Shown: positions 37,493-45,051, numbered from the stretch's first letter. The stretch is DNA of 64,000 bases from Hymenobacter canadensis (GCF_027359925.1 NZ_CP114767.1:1426001-1490000); one strand, 5' to 3'. Made by a program: numbers and translations. The notes: generated from the sequence alone by a model not told the origin.

Positions 37493-37743
37493 CTTGTCGA
37501 TGAGATTACGCCAATCATAGGACTATTCCTAGACAGGCAAACCTCTAACACTGAAGCGACTTCTGACACAGTTTGATACAATTTTTAACATGCTAATAAG
37601 CATAAAATCAGATGGTTATATGCCATAAAAGTTCTAACTAAAGCCGACTATGTTAGCCATAGTGACTACACATATTCTTAAGACCCAGAGCGAAGTTTTC
37701 TAACTATAGGTAACTTCACGGACGTACATCCAAAGCAAAAACA

Positions 37744-39624
37744 ATGGACAAAGAGTCACTATTTCAATCCATTAAGAAAGAGGAAGTTATAATATGGGCA
37801 GGTGCTGGATTTTCCAGATATGCTGGTTACCCGATGGGCGGTGAGCTAGCCAAAACCCTCTATGATACTCTAGTCGCAAGTGAAAGGAAACAAGTTGACG
37901 AGAATTCCTCCCTCCCTAAACTAGCAGATGACTATATCGCGCTCAAGAAGGGAAATCGTAGTGCGATCACTTCTGAACTTATAAAAGCATTTAAAAAGAA
38001 CCCTAGGTCAACCCAATTCCACGATTTGTTAGCCAAGCTTCCTCACTTTAAGAACATAATCACTACTAATTATGATACCCTTTTTGAACGTGCCTATGGA
38101 GAAAGGGCACATCCAATAGTAAAAGGAAATCATATAGCTATCGGGAACAAGGATTCTGTCAATATCTTTAAAATTCATGGCGACCTTCTATTTCCCGAAT
38201 CAATAATTATATCCGATTACGATTACAGAAAGTTTTTCAACACACAAGAAGATAGTCTTCTATGGACTGTAGTGAAAGGATTAGCAGCCAATAACGTTAT
38301 ACTATTTCTTGGATATGGATTCGAAGATCCGAACATAGTAGCAATGTTTGAGAGGATTCAAGATCAATTAGGAGATTTTACAAAAGGAGCATACTTAGTC
38401 GCACCTGGCATTGATGAATTAAAGAAATATAAGCTCGAAAGCAAAGGAATTATTTATATAGATTCTACTGGTGAAGAATTTATTCAGGAACTTTATGACA
38501 GTATAAAAAAAACTATTGTTTTTGACACAAACGACAATAATACATGCATTGATACTGCAGGGAAATATCTAGATGGATTAGGATTCAAGCCTATTTTAGA
38601 GGCAGAAAATGGAAGATTTAAAATAGCTAATCTGGTAGGAAAAGACAACAGAAGCGTTAATTACTCTGTCAAGTTTAATATAAAAAACAACGAATCTCTT
38701 GTAAAGAAAGTAAGAAGCATCACTTCCGGTGAAACGATTGGAAGAATAGAGTTAACTTATAGTGACTTTTCAAGTCTGCTATTTGAAATTGAAGGAATAC
38801 ACATGCCTCTTGATAAAGACGGCAAATATGTTATTGCCTCTCATCCAGTCCGGAAAGGCAATTTTGATGTCTTATTCGAAGAATGCGATCACGAGTTCAC
38901 TGATTTGCATGGATCGGCTTTTCGCTCAAAAAACGAATATAGATTTGAAGTAAAATATAAATCATTCGATTTTACCGTAACCACTATAAGAGACTTACCT
39001 AATGCAAAGAAGTATACAATATCTTATGAAAATAATACCGTATTTAAAAATACGTCAGAAGCGCTTGCAATTGAAGAATTTATAAAACACGTTAGATTGG
39101 GTGGAAAAGTAAAATTGCTCTTCGAAAACGAGTCCTCATTTTACGGCAACTTAGGCAAGATCCCTAAGTTAGCTAAGGAGTCTCACGCTTATATCAGATA
39201 CATTAACCTTCTTAAATTAGTCGAAAAGACATTTAACTTAAGGTTTAGCAACTTCACTTATAAAGATGAATGCTCAGACTCTCAAACTCTGGCAGATATA
39301 CTCAATCAAGTAGAAAATAGGAGAAAATGGACTGAAACAATAAAAGTCAACCTTTCAGACGATACTAAGAGGTTACATGAATTAGTGGGCAAAAGAAATG
39401 AATCACAGATAATTATCAACGAGCAAGTTTCTCGAAACTTTGATATGCATGGAAAAACAATAACAGTAAAATATTCATCCCTCGTAGCTATACTAAATCC
39501 TATAGTAAAGTATATCACGAAAGATCAAGCATTTTATGTATCAAGTAGAACAAATAAGATTATCGAAAAATATGTATACCCACAAACAGATTTTCTTGAA
39601 ACCGAACGAAATCTAGACATTTAG
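37744..39624 (+). CDS. SIR2-domain protein, probable anti-phage NADase
   Basis: A 626-residue cytoplasmic protein. Residues 10-265 are a SIR2/sirtuin-like NAD-binding domain: IIWAGAGFSRYAGYP (17-31), ITTNYDTLFE with Asn109, IFKIHGDLLF with His145, and LFLGYGFEDPNIVAMF (188-203). Asn and His are the catalytic pair of defence sirtuins that destroy NAD and abort infection. The C-terminal 340 residues are not recognised and are presumably the sensor. The gene is markedly AT-rich compared with other prophage genes, on the plus strand, with a 250-bp upstream gap and a perfect hairpin after it: a transferred defence cassette. No partner gene is seen. Confidence 0.85.
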   Translation: MDKESLFQSIKKEEVIIWAGAGFSRYAGYPMGGELAKTLYDTLVASERKQVDENSSLPKLADDYIALKKGNRSAITSELIKAFKKNPRSTQFHDLLAKLPHFKNIITTNYDTLFERAYGERAHPIVKGNHIAIGNKDSVNIFKIHGDLLFPESIIISDYDYRKFFNTQEDSLLWTVVKGLAANNVILFLGYGFEDPNIVAMFERIQDQLGDFTKGAYLVAPGIDELKKYKLESKGIIYIDSTGEEFIQELYDSIKKTIVFDTNDNNTCIDTAGKYLDGLGFKPILEAENGRFKIANLVGKDNRSVNYSVKFNIKNNESLVKKVRSITSGETIGRIELTYSDFSSLLFEIEGIHMPLDKDGKYVIASHPVRKGNFDVLFEECDHEFTDLHGSAFRSKNEYRFEVKYKSFDFTVTTIRDLPNAKKYTISYENNTVFKNTSEALAIEEFIKHVRLGGKVKLLFENESSFYGNLGKIPKLAKESHAYIRYINLLKLVEKTFNLRFSNFTYKDECSDSQTLADILNQVENRRKWTETIKVNLSDDTKRLHELVGKRNESQIIINEQVSRNFDMHGKTITVKYSSLVAILNPIVKYITKDQAFYVSSRTNKIIEKYVYPQTDFLETERNLDI

Positions 39625-39669
39625 CCTGACCAACATTGAAAGAAGTTAAAAGCGAAATTAATTAATACT

Positions 39670-39742
39670 GACAAATAGATTTGCCAATAAAAAAGCCCTT
39701 GACAAACCAGTTAGGGCTTTTTTATTGGCAAATCTATTTGTC
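39670..39742. terminator. 30-bp perfect stem-loop after the SIR2 gene
   Basis: Positions 39670-39699 and 39713-39742 are perfect complements with a 13-nt loop; the AAAAAA/TTTTTT within the stem serves both the SIR2 gene and the minus-strand gene ending at 39757. Confidence 0.88.
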
Positions 39743-40034
39743 TTCTTTAGCTCCTTCTACTTCATCATCTTGACAACGATTGCCTGTGTGCTACTTAGGC
39801 GTGCCGATACACTATACAAGACCATCTTAGCTACTGCAGGGTCTAGCGCATTCAGCTCCTTCAAATACTGACCGAACATGTCACCACCTGATGCTGGGTT
39901 TGGAATCGCCAGGTAGAGTGGCTCAGCCAGCTTTGGATTGTTTACCTGAACGATGATGCAGGCCAAGGATTGATCTGCCTTTCTCACTAGTGCTTTACCC
40001 GTATAGTTTTTAGAACAGTTTCGTATAGAGGGGC

Positions 40035-40469
40035 ATGAGCACTTCCCCTGCTATCGAACTGTCAGTCACCGAGCAAGCGCAGCTGCAGCGGCTGGTGCGC
40101 AAAGGCACGGCCCCGGCCCGGCAACTGAACCGGGCACGCATCCTGCAATTCAGCCACCAGGGACACGCGCCCGATGCCATTGTCATCTTGCTGGGCGTGA
40201 GCCGGGCCACGGTGTACAACATACGCCGCCGCTACCGCCAGCAGGGGCTGGCCGCGGCCCTGCACGAGAAGCCCCGCAGCGGCCAGCCCCGCAAGGTGAC
40301 GCCCGCCGTCGAGGCCACCATCACGTCGCTGGCCTGCACCGATGCCCCGGACGGCGCCTCGCGCTGGAGCATTCGGTTGCTGCGCGGACGCCTGATCGAG
40401 CTGGGCGTGGCCGTGGGCGAGGAATCGGTGCGGCAGGTTTTAAAAAAAGCCAGCTCAAACCCTGGCTGA
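40035..40469 (+). CDS. IS630 transposase, frame 0 (DNA-binding part)
   Basis: 144 residues from the ATG at 40035: MSTSPAIELSVTEQAQLQRL, a helix-turn-helix (IVILLGVSRATVYNIRRRYR) and a second winged helix (RWSIRLLRGRLIELGVAVGE). It ends soon after a run of seven A's, where a -1 slip leads into the catalytic frame. Confidence 0.88.
   Translation: MSTSPAIELSVTEQAQLQRLVRKGTAPARQLNRARILQFSHQGHAPDAIVILLGVSRATVYNIRRRYRQQGLAAALHEKPRSGQPRKVTPAVEATITSLACTDAPDGASRWSIRLLRGRLIELGVAVGEESVRQVLKKASSNPG
40439..40445 (+). other. -1 frameshift heptamer T TTA AAA in the IS
   Basis: In frame GTT TTA AAA AAA GCC. The heptamer T TTA AAA (or the following A run) permits a -1 slip that fuses the two transposase frames into 380 residues. 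Confidence 0.7.
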
Positions 40470-41176
40470 AAAAGCAGTGGTGCCTGAGCCAGCTCGACGG
40501 TGAGTACCTGGCCAAGTTGGAAGACGTGCTCGAGCTGTACGCGCAACCGGCCCACCCGGGGCGGGCACGTTTGTGCTTCGATGAGCGGCCCTGCCAGCTG
40601 CTGGGCGACAAGCTCGCCGCCTTGCCCGCCCGGCCGGGGCAGGTGGCCAAGCAGGACCACGAGTACGTGCGCCACGGCACGGCCGTGGTGCTGCTGGCCT
40701 ACGACCTGGACACGGGCCAGCGCTACGCGCAGGTACGCGCCCGGCGCACCAAGGCTGATTACGCCGACTTTGTGCACCACGTGCTCACCACGCACTACGC
40801 CGACGTGCCGCGGGTGGACCTGGTGCAGGATAATTTGAATACGCACGCCTACGGCTCGTTTTATGCGCACCTGCCGGCGGCGCAGGCGCGGGCGCTGAGC
40901 CGGCAGGTGGGTTTTCATTTCACGCCCAAGCACGGCTCGTGGCTGAACATGGCCGAGCTGGAGTTTTCGGCCCTGGCCCGCCAGTGCCTCGACCGGCGCA
41001 TCGCCTCCTTGTACGAGCTGACGCAGCAGGTACAGGCCTGGGCCACGGAGCGCAACCGGCGGGCCGTTAAGGTCAACTGGAGCTTTACCGTTGCCAAAGC
41101 CGAAGACAAACTGCAGCACTGGTACGAAAAAGTCAACCCGGTCAACAAGCCCGAACCGCCACTCCAGACCGGCTAA
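40448..41176 (+). CDS. IS630 transposase, -1 frame (DDE catalytic part)
   Basis: Continues from the slip site as SQLKPWLKKQWCLSQLDGEY with no ATG needed. The DDE triad is in RLCFDERP, VDLVQDNLNTHAYGSFY and GSWLNMAELEFSALARQCLD. Full, apparently intact enzyme if frameshifted; a lone second protein from 40517 is not expected. Confidence 0.87.
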   Translation, partial: SQLKPWLKKQWCLSQLDGEYLAKLEDVLELYAQPAHPGRARLCFDERPCQLLGDKLAALPARPGQVAKQDHEYVRHGTAVVLLAYDLDTGQRYAQVRARRTKADYADFVHHVLTTHYADVPRVDLVQDNLNTHAYGSFYAHLPAAQARALSRQVGFHFTPKHGSWLNMAELEFSALARQCLDRRIASLYELTQQVQAWATERNRRAVKVNWSFTVAKAEDKLQHWYEKVNPVNKPEPPLQTG

Positions 41177-41523
41177 AAACTATGCGGGCAAAGCACTAGG
41201 TCTTCGATAGTAACTGTGCTGCCACCGCCACCAGGCAAGGATGTCTTATTCGAAATCAGATAGCCTGCCTTGAGGTCTAGCCCCTGGGCACGCTGAGTTT
41301 TCAAGCCCTTGGTGGCGTAGTTATATTCCTCCTGCGAAGTGGCTGCTCCAAGCAGCTGACTGGTTGTCTTGCCTTGAGCGAAGGCGGTGAAGGATAGGAA
41401 AGTAAGGGATGCTGCTAGTATGAGTTGTTTCATTAGTGGGGTTTTTACGTCCATAAAGCTAATGTTCTTGGATGGAGGCAACAAAACCCGATAGCTTTGA
41501 AGCTTCGACATATCTCAAAGTCT

Positions 41524-41784
41524 ATGCCCCCTACCCATACTCAGATCATCTTTGCCAGAGAGATTATGGCAAACCTAAAACTCCTACCTATTGCGTTTCT
41601 ACTAGCGGTTCCTGCTGTGGGGATCTTCGACTATTTCAATGATACCAAACACAGAATATCCAATGATATCATGTTAGCAAGCATCGTTTTCTCAATACTA
41701 ACATGGTTTGCGTTTATGGCCCTGAGATACATTTACAAAGCATTTAAATGGGTGAGTAGTACTTCCAAAGCTCCCCTGCAGTAG
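41524..41784 (+). CDS. small membrane protein, paralogue of 29955-30191
   Basis: The ATG at 41524 gives 86 residues, MPPTHTQIIFAREIMANLKL then two hydrophobic segments (about residues 22-37 and 53-72). Clearly related to the 29955 protein at its N-terminus. Divergent from the IS-split gene; copy I of the motif follows it. Role unknown. Confidence 0.6.
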   Translation: MPPTHTQIIFAREIMANLKLLPIAFLLAVPAVGIFDYFNDTKHRISNDIMLASIVFSILTWFAFMALRYIYKAFKWVSSTSKAPLQ

Positions 41785-41798
41785 GAGGCAAATTCTAC

Positions 41799-41821
41799 AC
41801 TGTCTTATGATGATACACTTG
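41799..41821 (-). repeat. dispersed phage motif, copy I
   Basis: Minus-strand copy with the exact TGTATCATCATAAGACA core, in the gap between the 41524 and 41871 genes. Confidence 0.86.
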
Positions 41822-41870
41822 TTAGGCTCTAAGCATTGCGTAGCTTGGAATCTCTAATCACTACAGACCT

Positions 41871-42221
41871 ATGAACATTCCAGAAGCAATCGAACAACTG
41901 CAGAAGATCAAACAGGAAATACGTAACGTCAGTGACACCCATTCACTAAAGTACCGTGGCGGTAGAGCCCTCGAAATCATCGGCAAAATAAAGCCGAACG
42001 AAGGGCAAGATGCTGAAGAACTGGAAGGCAAGAAGCGGTCGGCTGCAGAAGCTATCCATCTAAGCCTAGACAGGGAAACTAACTGGGCGATGTATTCCCA
42101 TGAGGACTCAAGAAAGAAGAAATCTAAGAGCAGTGCACAGACAGCTAGCAACGATCTTCAACACGCTGTAGGGCACGTGATTGATGATATAGACGAATTC
42201 ATAGACCGAATCTCCGAATAG
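41871..42221 (+). CDS. hypothetical protein (116 aa)
   Basis: Starts MNIPEAIEQLQKIKQEIRNV. Helical and charged, no membrane segment; may form coiled coil. It lies 6 bp before the 42228 gene, so they are co-transcribed. Not recognised. Confidence 0.6.
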   Translation: MNIPEAIEQLQKIKQEIRNVSDTHSLKYRGGRALEIIGKIKPNEGQDAEELEGKKRSAAEAIHLSLDRETNWAMYSHEDSRKKKSKSSAQTASNDLQHAVGHVIDDIDEFIDRISE

Positions 42222-42227
42222 ACCCAC

Positions 42228-42770
42228 ATGATGCATTTACGCTACGCATACCTTATCATCTTGGCAGTATTGGTATCCTTTTGCTCTTCTGCTCAAGGGT
42301 CACTAGATGCACTAGATGAGAAGAATGGTTTTAAGGACGCCAAGTTTGGGGCACCGTTATCATCCTTTTCAAACATGCAGCTCGAATTTGAAGGCAATAG
42401 GGACAAAGAGAAGGTTTATAGAAGGAAAGATGATTCTAATAAACTTTCTGATATCCAATTAGAAAACGTAGAATACACATTTATTCAAGATAGGCTAACA
42501 TCTGTACGATTCTTAGTCCGAGGAAAGAGTAATAGAGAACAAGTTTTGAAAGCACTACAATACTCATATGGCACGGGCACTGAAACATTTATAGGTAGAA
42601 GTTGGGAAGGTAATATTGTTAGGATGTCGTATATGTTAGGAGTAGATTCAGAAAAAGGTGGAGATATAGGTATATGCGAAATCATCAGCAAAAAGATGTT
42701 AAAAGATATCTCTGATAGCAAAGATCAAGATCAAGAAAGCAGAGTAAGAAAAGCTGCTAGTGATCTTTAA
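42228..42770 (+). CDS. secreted protein (lysogenic conversion candidate)
   Basis: 180 residues with a clear signal peptide, HLRYAYLIILAVLVSFCSSA, cleaved before QGSL. The mature part, with KFGAPLSSFSNMQLEFEG and VEYTFIQDRLTSVRFLVRG, is beta-rich and resembles small periplasmic proteins of Bacteroidetes with no assigned role. It is the last gene before attR. The ATGs at 42228 and 42231 are both possible. A secreted non-virion product at a prophage end suggests modification of the lysogen's surface. Confidence 0.65.
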   Translation: MMHLRYAYLIILAVLVSFCSSAQGSLDALDEKNGFKDAKFGAPLSSFSNMQLEFEGNRDKEKVYRRKDDSNKLSDIQLENVEYTFIQDRLTSVRFLVRGKSNREQVLKALQYSYGTGTETFIGRSWEGNIVRMSYMLGVDSEKGGDIGICEIISKKMLKDISDSKDQDQESRVRKAASDL

Positions 42771-42833
42771 GCTCTTATAGATCAAGGCGCTGCCCTCGTC
42801 ATTCCAATAGTGATGAGGGCATTCTATATCACA

Positions 42834-42859
42834 CAATACTGTCTTATGATGATACACTT
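42834..42859 (-). repeat. dispersed phage motif, copy J
   Basis: Minus-strand copy with exact core. A and B at the left end point right, I and J at the right end point left, so all four point away from the attachment site when the phage is circular. Confidence 0.87.
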
Positions 42860-43048
42860 CACAAGCGCATTATACCGCTCAGGTCACACGCAAACCATTC
42901 AGGTACGGTAACACAGGAAGTGCCTTCAGAGTCCTACCACGAGCGCCTATTCATTCAATACAATACCCAGCCTCCTCGTGGGCCTTGCGAACCCTGACGC
43001 ACACATTACCAGAATACAAGATCTGACGAGCCATCAACTCTCACAATT

Positions 43049-43073
43049 GATACAAACGTTGTAGCAACTGATA
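43049..43073 (-). promoter_or_regulatory. candidate right arm-type integrase site
   Basis: The minus strand reads TGTATCAGTTGCTACAACGT followed by TTGTATCA: two TGTATCA boxes flanking the TTGCTACAA block shared with 4451-4469. About 60 bp from attR. Confidence 0.45.
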
Positions 43074-43115
43074 CACCTTTCCCCACCCTCCAGCAGTCGC
43101 TCCAAGTGTCATAAA

Positions 43116-43667
43116 ATGTTTGATTGTGTCACCCAGGGCGGGCTGCTCACCGAATTCCCCTTCGGTACCCAACCTGACAAGTACAATTTTCCTTCGAGGA
43201 ACAGAATTATTGCGGGCCTCTCCGACGGCACCGTGCTGGTGGAAGCCGCCAAAAAAGGCGGCGCCCTCATCACGGCCGACCTGGCCCTGGGCTACGACCG
43301 GGACGTGCTGGCCGTGCCCGGCCCGCTGGGCTCCCTCGCCTCCGAAGGCTGCCACGACCTGATCAAAGCCAACCGCGCCGCCCTGTACTCCGAGCCTGCC
43401 GACATCGAGCAGCTGCTCAACTGGGACCTGGCCCTGCACCTAACCGGCAAGCCCAAAAGCCCCACTACCTACGACCCGCTGGATTTCACGCCCGAGGAAC
43501 TGCAGCTGCTGCTGGTGCTGCAGGCGGCCCCCAACCGCGAGGAACACCTCGACACGCTGGCCTGGAAAGCCCAGCAGCCGGTGCACCAAGTGGCTTCCCT
43601 CCTGCTGGGGCTGGAGTTCCGCAGCATCCTGAAGGCCCTGCCGGGCAAACGCTTCGGGCTGCTGTGA
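43116..43667 (+). pseudogene. dprA: dprA (smf), 3' part, with a phage-supplied start
   Basis: Contains the rest of the Rossmann fold, NFPSRNRIIAGLSDGTVLVE, AAKKGGALITADLALGYDRD, VLAVPGPLGSLASEGCHDLI, and the C-terminal winged-helix domain of DprA (about residues 105-183). Codons before 43198 come from the phage copy of the att core and from phage DNA, which also provides an in-frame ATG at 43116 (MFDCVTQGGLLTEFPFGTQP). A 183-residue C-terminal fragment could therefore be made in the lysogen, but it lacks the N-terminal half of the DNA-binding fold. Confidence 0.9.
43129..43197 (+). repeat. attR core (69-bp direct repeat with attL)
   Basis: Partner of 4319-4387, with T at 43166 and 43175 in place of C. 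These AT-shifted silent variants mark this copy's left part as phage-derived. Confidence 0.93.
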
Positions 43668-43691
43668 GGCATAAAAACAGTAGTCAAAAAT

Positions 43692-43715
43692 CGTGGAACG
43701 TCAAAATGTTCCACG
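43692..43715 (+). terminator. hairpin after dprA
   Basis: CGTGGAAC and GTTCCACG form an 8-bp stem with an 8-nt loop, shortly after the dprA stop. No T-run. Confidence 0.5.
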
Positions 43716-43778
43716 GGGAACCTTGCCTATTCAAACCCTTTATCCAGGCTCTAGTGGCAAGTTTTCAGTCGCTTAGCG

Positions 43779-43810
43779 GCAGATAAAAAAACAGATTGTT
43801 TTTTATCTGC
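43779..43810. terminator. second hairpin after dprA
   Basis: GCAGATAAAAAA and TTTTTTATCTGC form a 12-bp perfect stem. A/T-rich inner part suits a bidirectional terminator. Confidence 0.6.
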
Positions 43811-43890
43811 CGGCTAGTAGGCAGTGATTTTCGGCTGGCCCAGCCCGATAAGCGCGCTGTAAATAGCCAGTGGACGACAACTCCACCGGT

Positions 43891-43925
43891 TTTGTCAACT
43901 GGTTCCGGCCGGGGCTGCTTTCTTT
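43891..43925 (+). promoter_or_regulatory. possible promoter of the aminotransferase gene
   Basis: TTTG at 43891-43894 (-33-like) and TTTCTTTG ending at 43925 (-7-like, one mismatch to TAnnTTTG) with about 23 bp between. Transcription would begin at or just before the start codon, giving a near-leaderless message. Confidence 0.35.
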
Positions 43926-43931
43926 GCGGGC

Positions 43932-44759
43932 ATGATGGTGCTTTTTAACGGCGAGCTACTGCCGGCCGACGCGGTACGTCTGCCGCTGCCCAACCGGGGC
44001 CTATACTTCAACGACGGCTTCTTCGAGACGCTGGTGTGGGAGCCGGCCGGCCTGCGCTACCTCCCCTACCATCTGGCGCGCATGCAGCGGGCGGCCGCCG
44101 CCCTGGGCCTGCATTTGCCGGCGGCCCTGGCCACCGGCGCCACCCTCACCGCCACCGTGCGGCAGCTGGCCGCTACTGCCCAGGAGCCGCTGCAGCGCAT
44201 CCGGCTGCAGCTTTGGCGCAGCGGCGGCGGCCTCTACGCCCCAGCCACCGCCGATGCGGAATGGCTGGTCACCAGCCAGCCCTTCACGGCTACGGAAACG
44301 CCCATCCTGCGGTGCGACTTCGCGGAAACGGTGCGCACGCACGCCTCGCCGGTATCGTTCTGCAAAGGGCCCAATGCCCTAACCTACGTGCTGGCGGCCC
44401 GCGAGCGGCAGCAGCGCGGGCTGGAAGAATTGATTTTACTCTCGGGGGATGGCTACGTGGCCGAAACCGTGGCAGCGGCCATTGGCTGGATCTGGCAAGG
44501 AGCCGTGTACGTACCCGCCGAAGCCGCCGGTGGCGTGGCCGGAACCCGGCTGGCCCATCTGCGGGCAGTGGCCGCTACGTTGGGCTTGCCCTGGCACGAG
44601 GGATTATACGAGCCGGCCGGATTGCTGCAGGCGGAAGCCGTTTTCACGGCCAACATTGCGGGCATTCGGCCAGTGCAGGCTGTAGCCGGTCATCTGTTCA
44701 ACTCTGAAACGCACCCGGTGCTACGCCAGCTACAGGTTGCAGAGCGTACATCAGGCTGA
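43932..44759 (+). CDS. aminotransferase class IV (PabC / 4-amino-4-deoxychorismate lyase-like)
   Basis: A 275-residue PLP enzyme of fold type IV. N-terminal FNGELLPADAVRLPLPNRGL and YFNDGFFETL match the family; the PLP lysine is in VSFCKGPNALTYVLAARER, and GYVAETVAAAIGWI with EAVFTANIAGIRPV supply phosphate-binding loops. Such proteins make p-aminobenzoate for folate or transaminate branched-chain amino acids; the short length and folate neighbour thyA favour PabC-like. ATG at 43932 or 43935. Confidence 0.78.
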   Translation: MMVLFNGELLPADAVRLPLPNRGLYFNDGFFETLVWEPAGLRYLPYHLARMQRAAAALGLHLPAALATGATLTATVRQLAATAQEPLQRIRLQLWRSGGGLYAPATADAEWLVTSQPFTATETPILRCDFAETVRTHASPVSFCKGPNALTYVLAARERQQRGLEELILLSGDGYVAETVAAAIGWIWQGAVYVPAEAAGGVAGTRLAHLRAVAATLGLPWHEGLYEPAGLLQAEAVFTANIAGIRPVQAVAGHLFNSETHPVLRQLQVAERTSG

Positions 44760-44814
44760 TTAGCGCTGCCGGCGCTGTAAGCCGACAATCAGCAAAATAG
44801 ATATTTAAATAATA

Positions 44815-45051
44815 CTATACAGACACTTCCACTGAACGACTCCGTAACTGGAACCAGCTGTCAAAAAACTCCTGCAGATCCGCTTCCGTAACGTTGTTCT
44901 GGCGCAATACTTCATGCCGGTCGCAGTGGGTGCCATCGAGGGCATAAAGGGCAATCCAGGCACGATGACGGCGACTTAGCACCGGAGATGGCGGGGTCGA
45001 ATGGCCAGGTAGAACCATTGCACAAACAGGTAGCGCAGAGATATATAGCAT
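44815..45051 (-). CDS. small hypothetical protein, tandem paralogue 1
   Basis: 78 residues with the block LSRRHRAWIALYALDGTHCD and NNVTEADLQEFFDSWFQLRS. Aligns over its full length, including the 29-residue N-terminus, with the adjacent gene at 45132. Function not recognised. Confidence 0.5.
   Translation of the reverse strand: MLYISALPVCAMVLPGHSTPPSPVLSRRHRAWIALYALDGTHCDRHEVLRQNNVTEADLQEFFDSWFQLRSRSVEVSV

Larger units (their letters stand above)
39990..41196 (+). mobile_element. IS630-family insertion sequence, 1207 bp
   Basis: Bounded by near-perfect 24-bp inverted repeats (GTGCTTTACCCGTATAGTTT at left, 22 of 24 bases shared overall) and by TA direct duplications at 39988-39989 and 41197-41198, the IS630/Tc1 target rule. 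It is much more GC-rich than the prophage, so it came from the host genome or a similar one. It carries a transposase in two frames. Confidence 0.93.
39757..41433 (-). pseudogene. secreted protein gene split by the IS630-type element
   Basis: The 5' part starts with ATG at about 41433 (signal peptide MKQLILAASLTFLSFTAFAQ) and continues to VTIEDL at the IS edge; the 3' part, VRKADQSLACIIVQVNNPKL to AIVVKMMK, lies at 39757-39987. Removing 39990-41196 with one TA copy joins GAC CTA GTG AGA in frame. The intact product of about 153 residues would be a periplasmic or outer-membrane moron. No family recognised; now inactive. Confidence 0.85.
42771..43115. other. non-coding right end of the prophage (attP right arm)
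   Basis: 345 bp with no gene. It holds copy J, the inverted arm-site partner at 43049-43073, and two TGATACA repeats 20 bp apart. It is likely the integrase/excisionase binding region. Confidence 0.6.
4388..43197. mobile_element. prophage (siphovirus, HK97-type head) integrated in dprA
   Basis: An element of 38,810 bp (counting one att core) bounded by the 69-bp dprA-derived repeats. It encodes a tyrosine integrase, a polymerase, packaging, head, tail and lysis genes, all of which look intact. It is visibly less GC-rich than the flanks. The interrupted gene dprA is in frame across the joined ends. One IS630-type element lies inside but has split only an accessory gene, so the phage may still be functional. 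Confidence 0.95.

Noticed and set aside
40470..40516. Transposase broken by a frameshift mutation
   Set aside because: The frames meet at T TTA AAA followed by an A run, a usual programmed -1 site, and the rest is intact.
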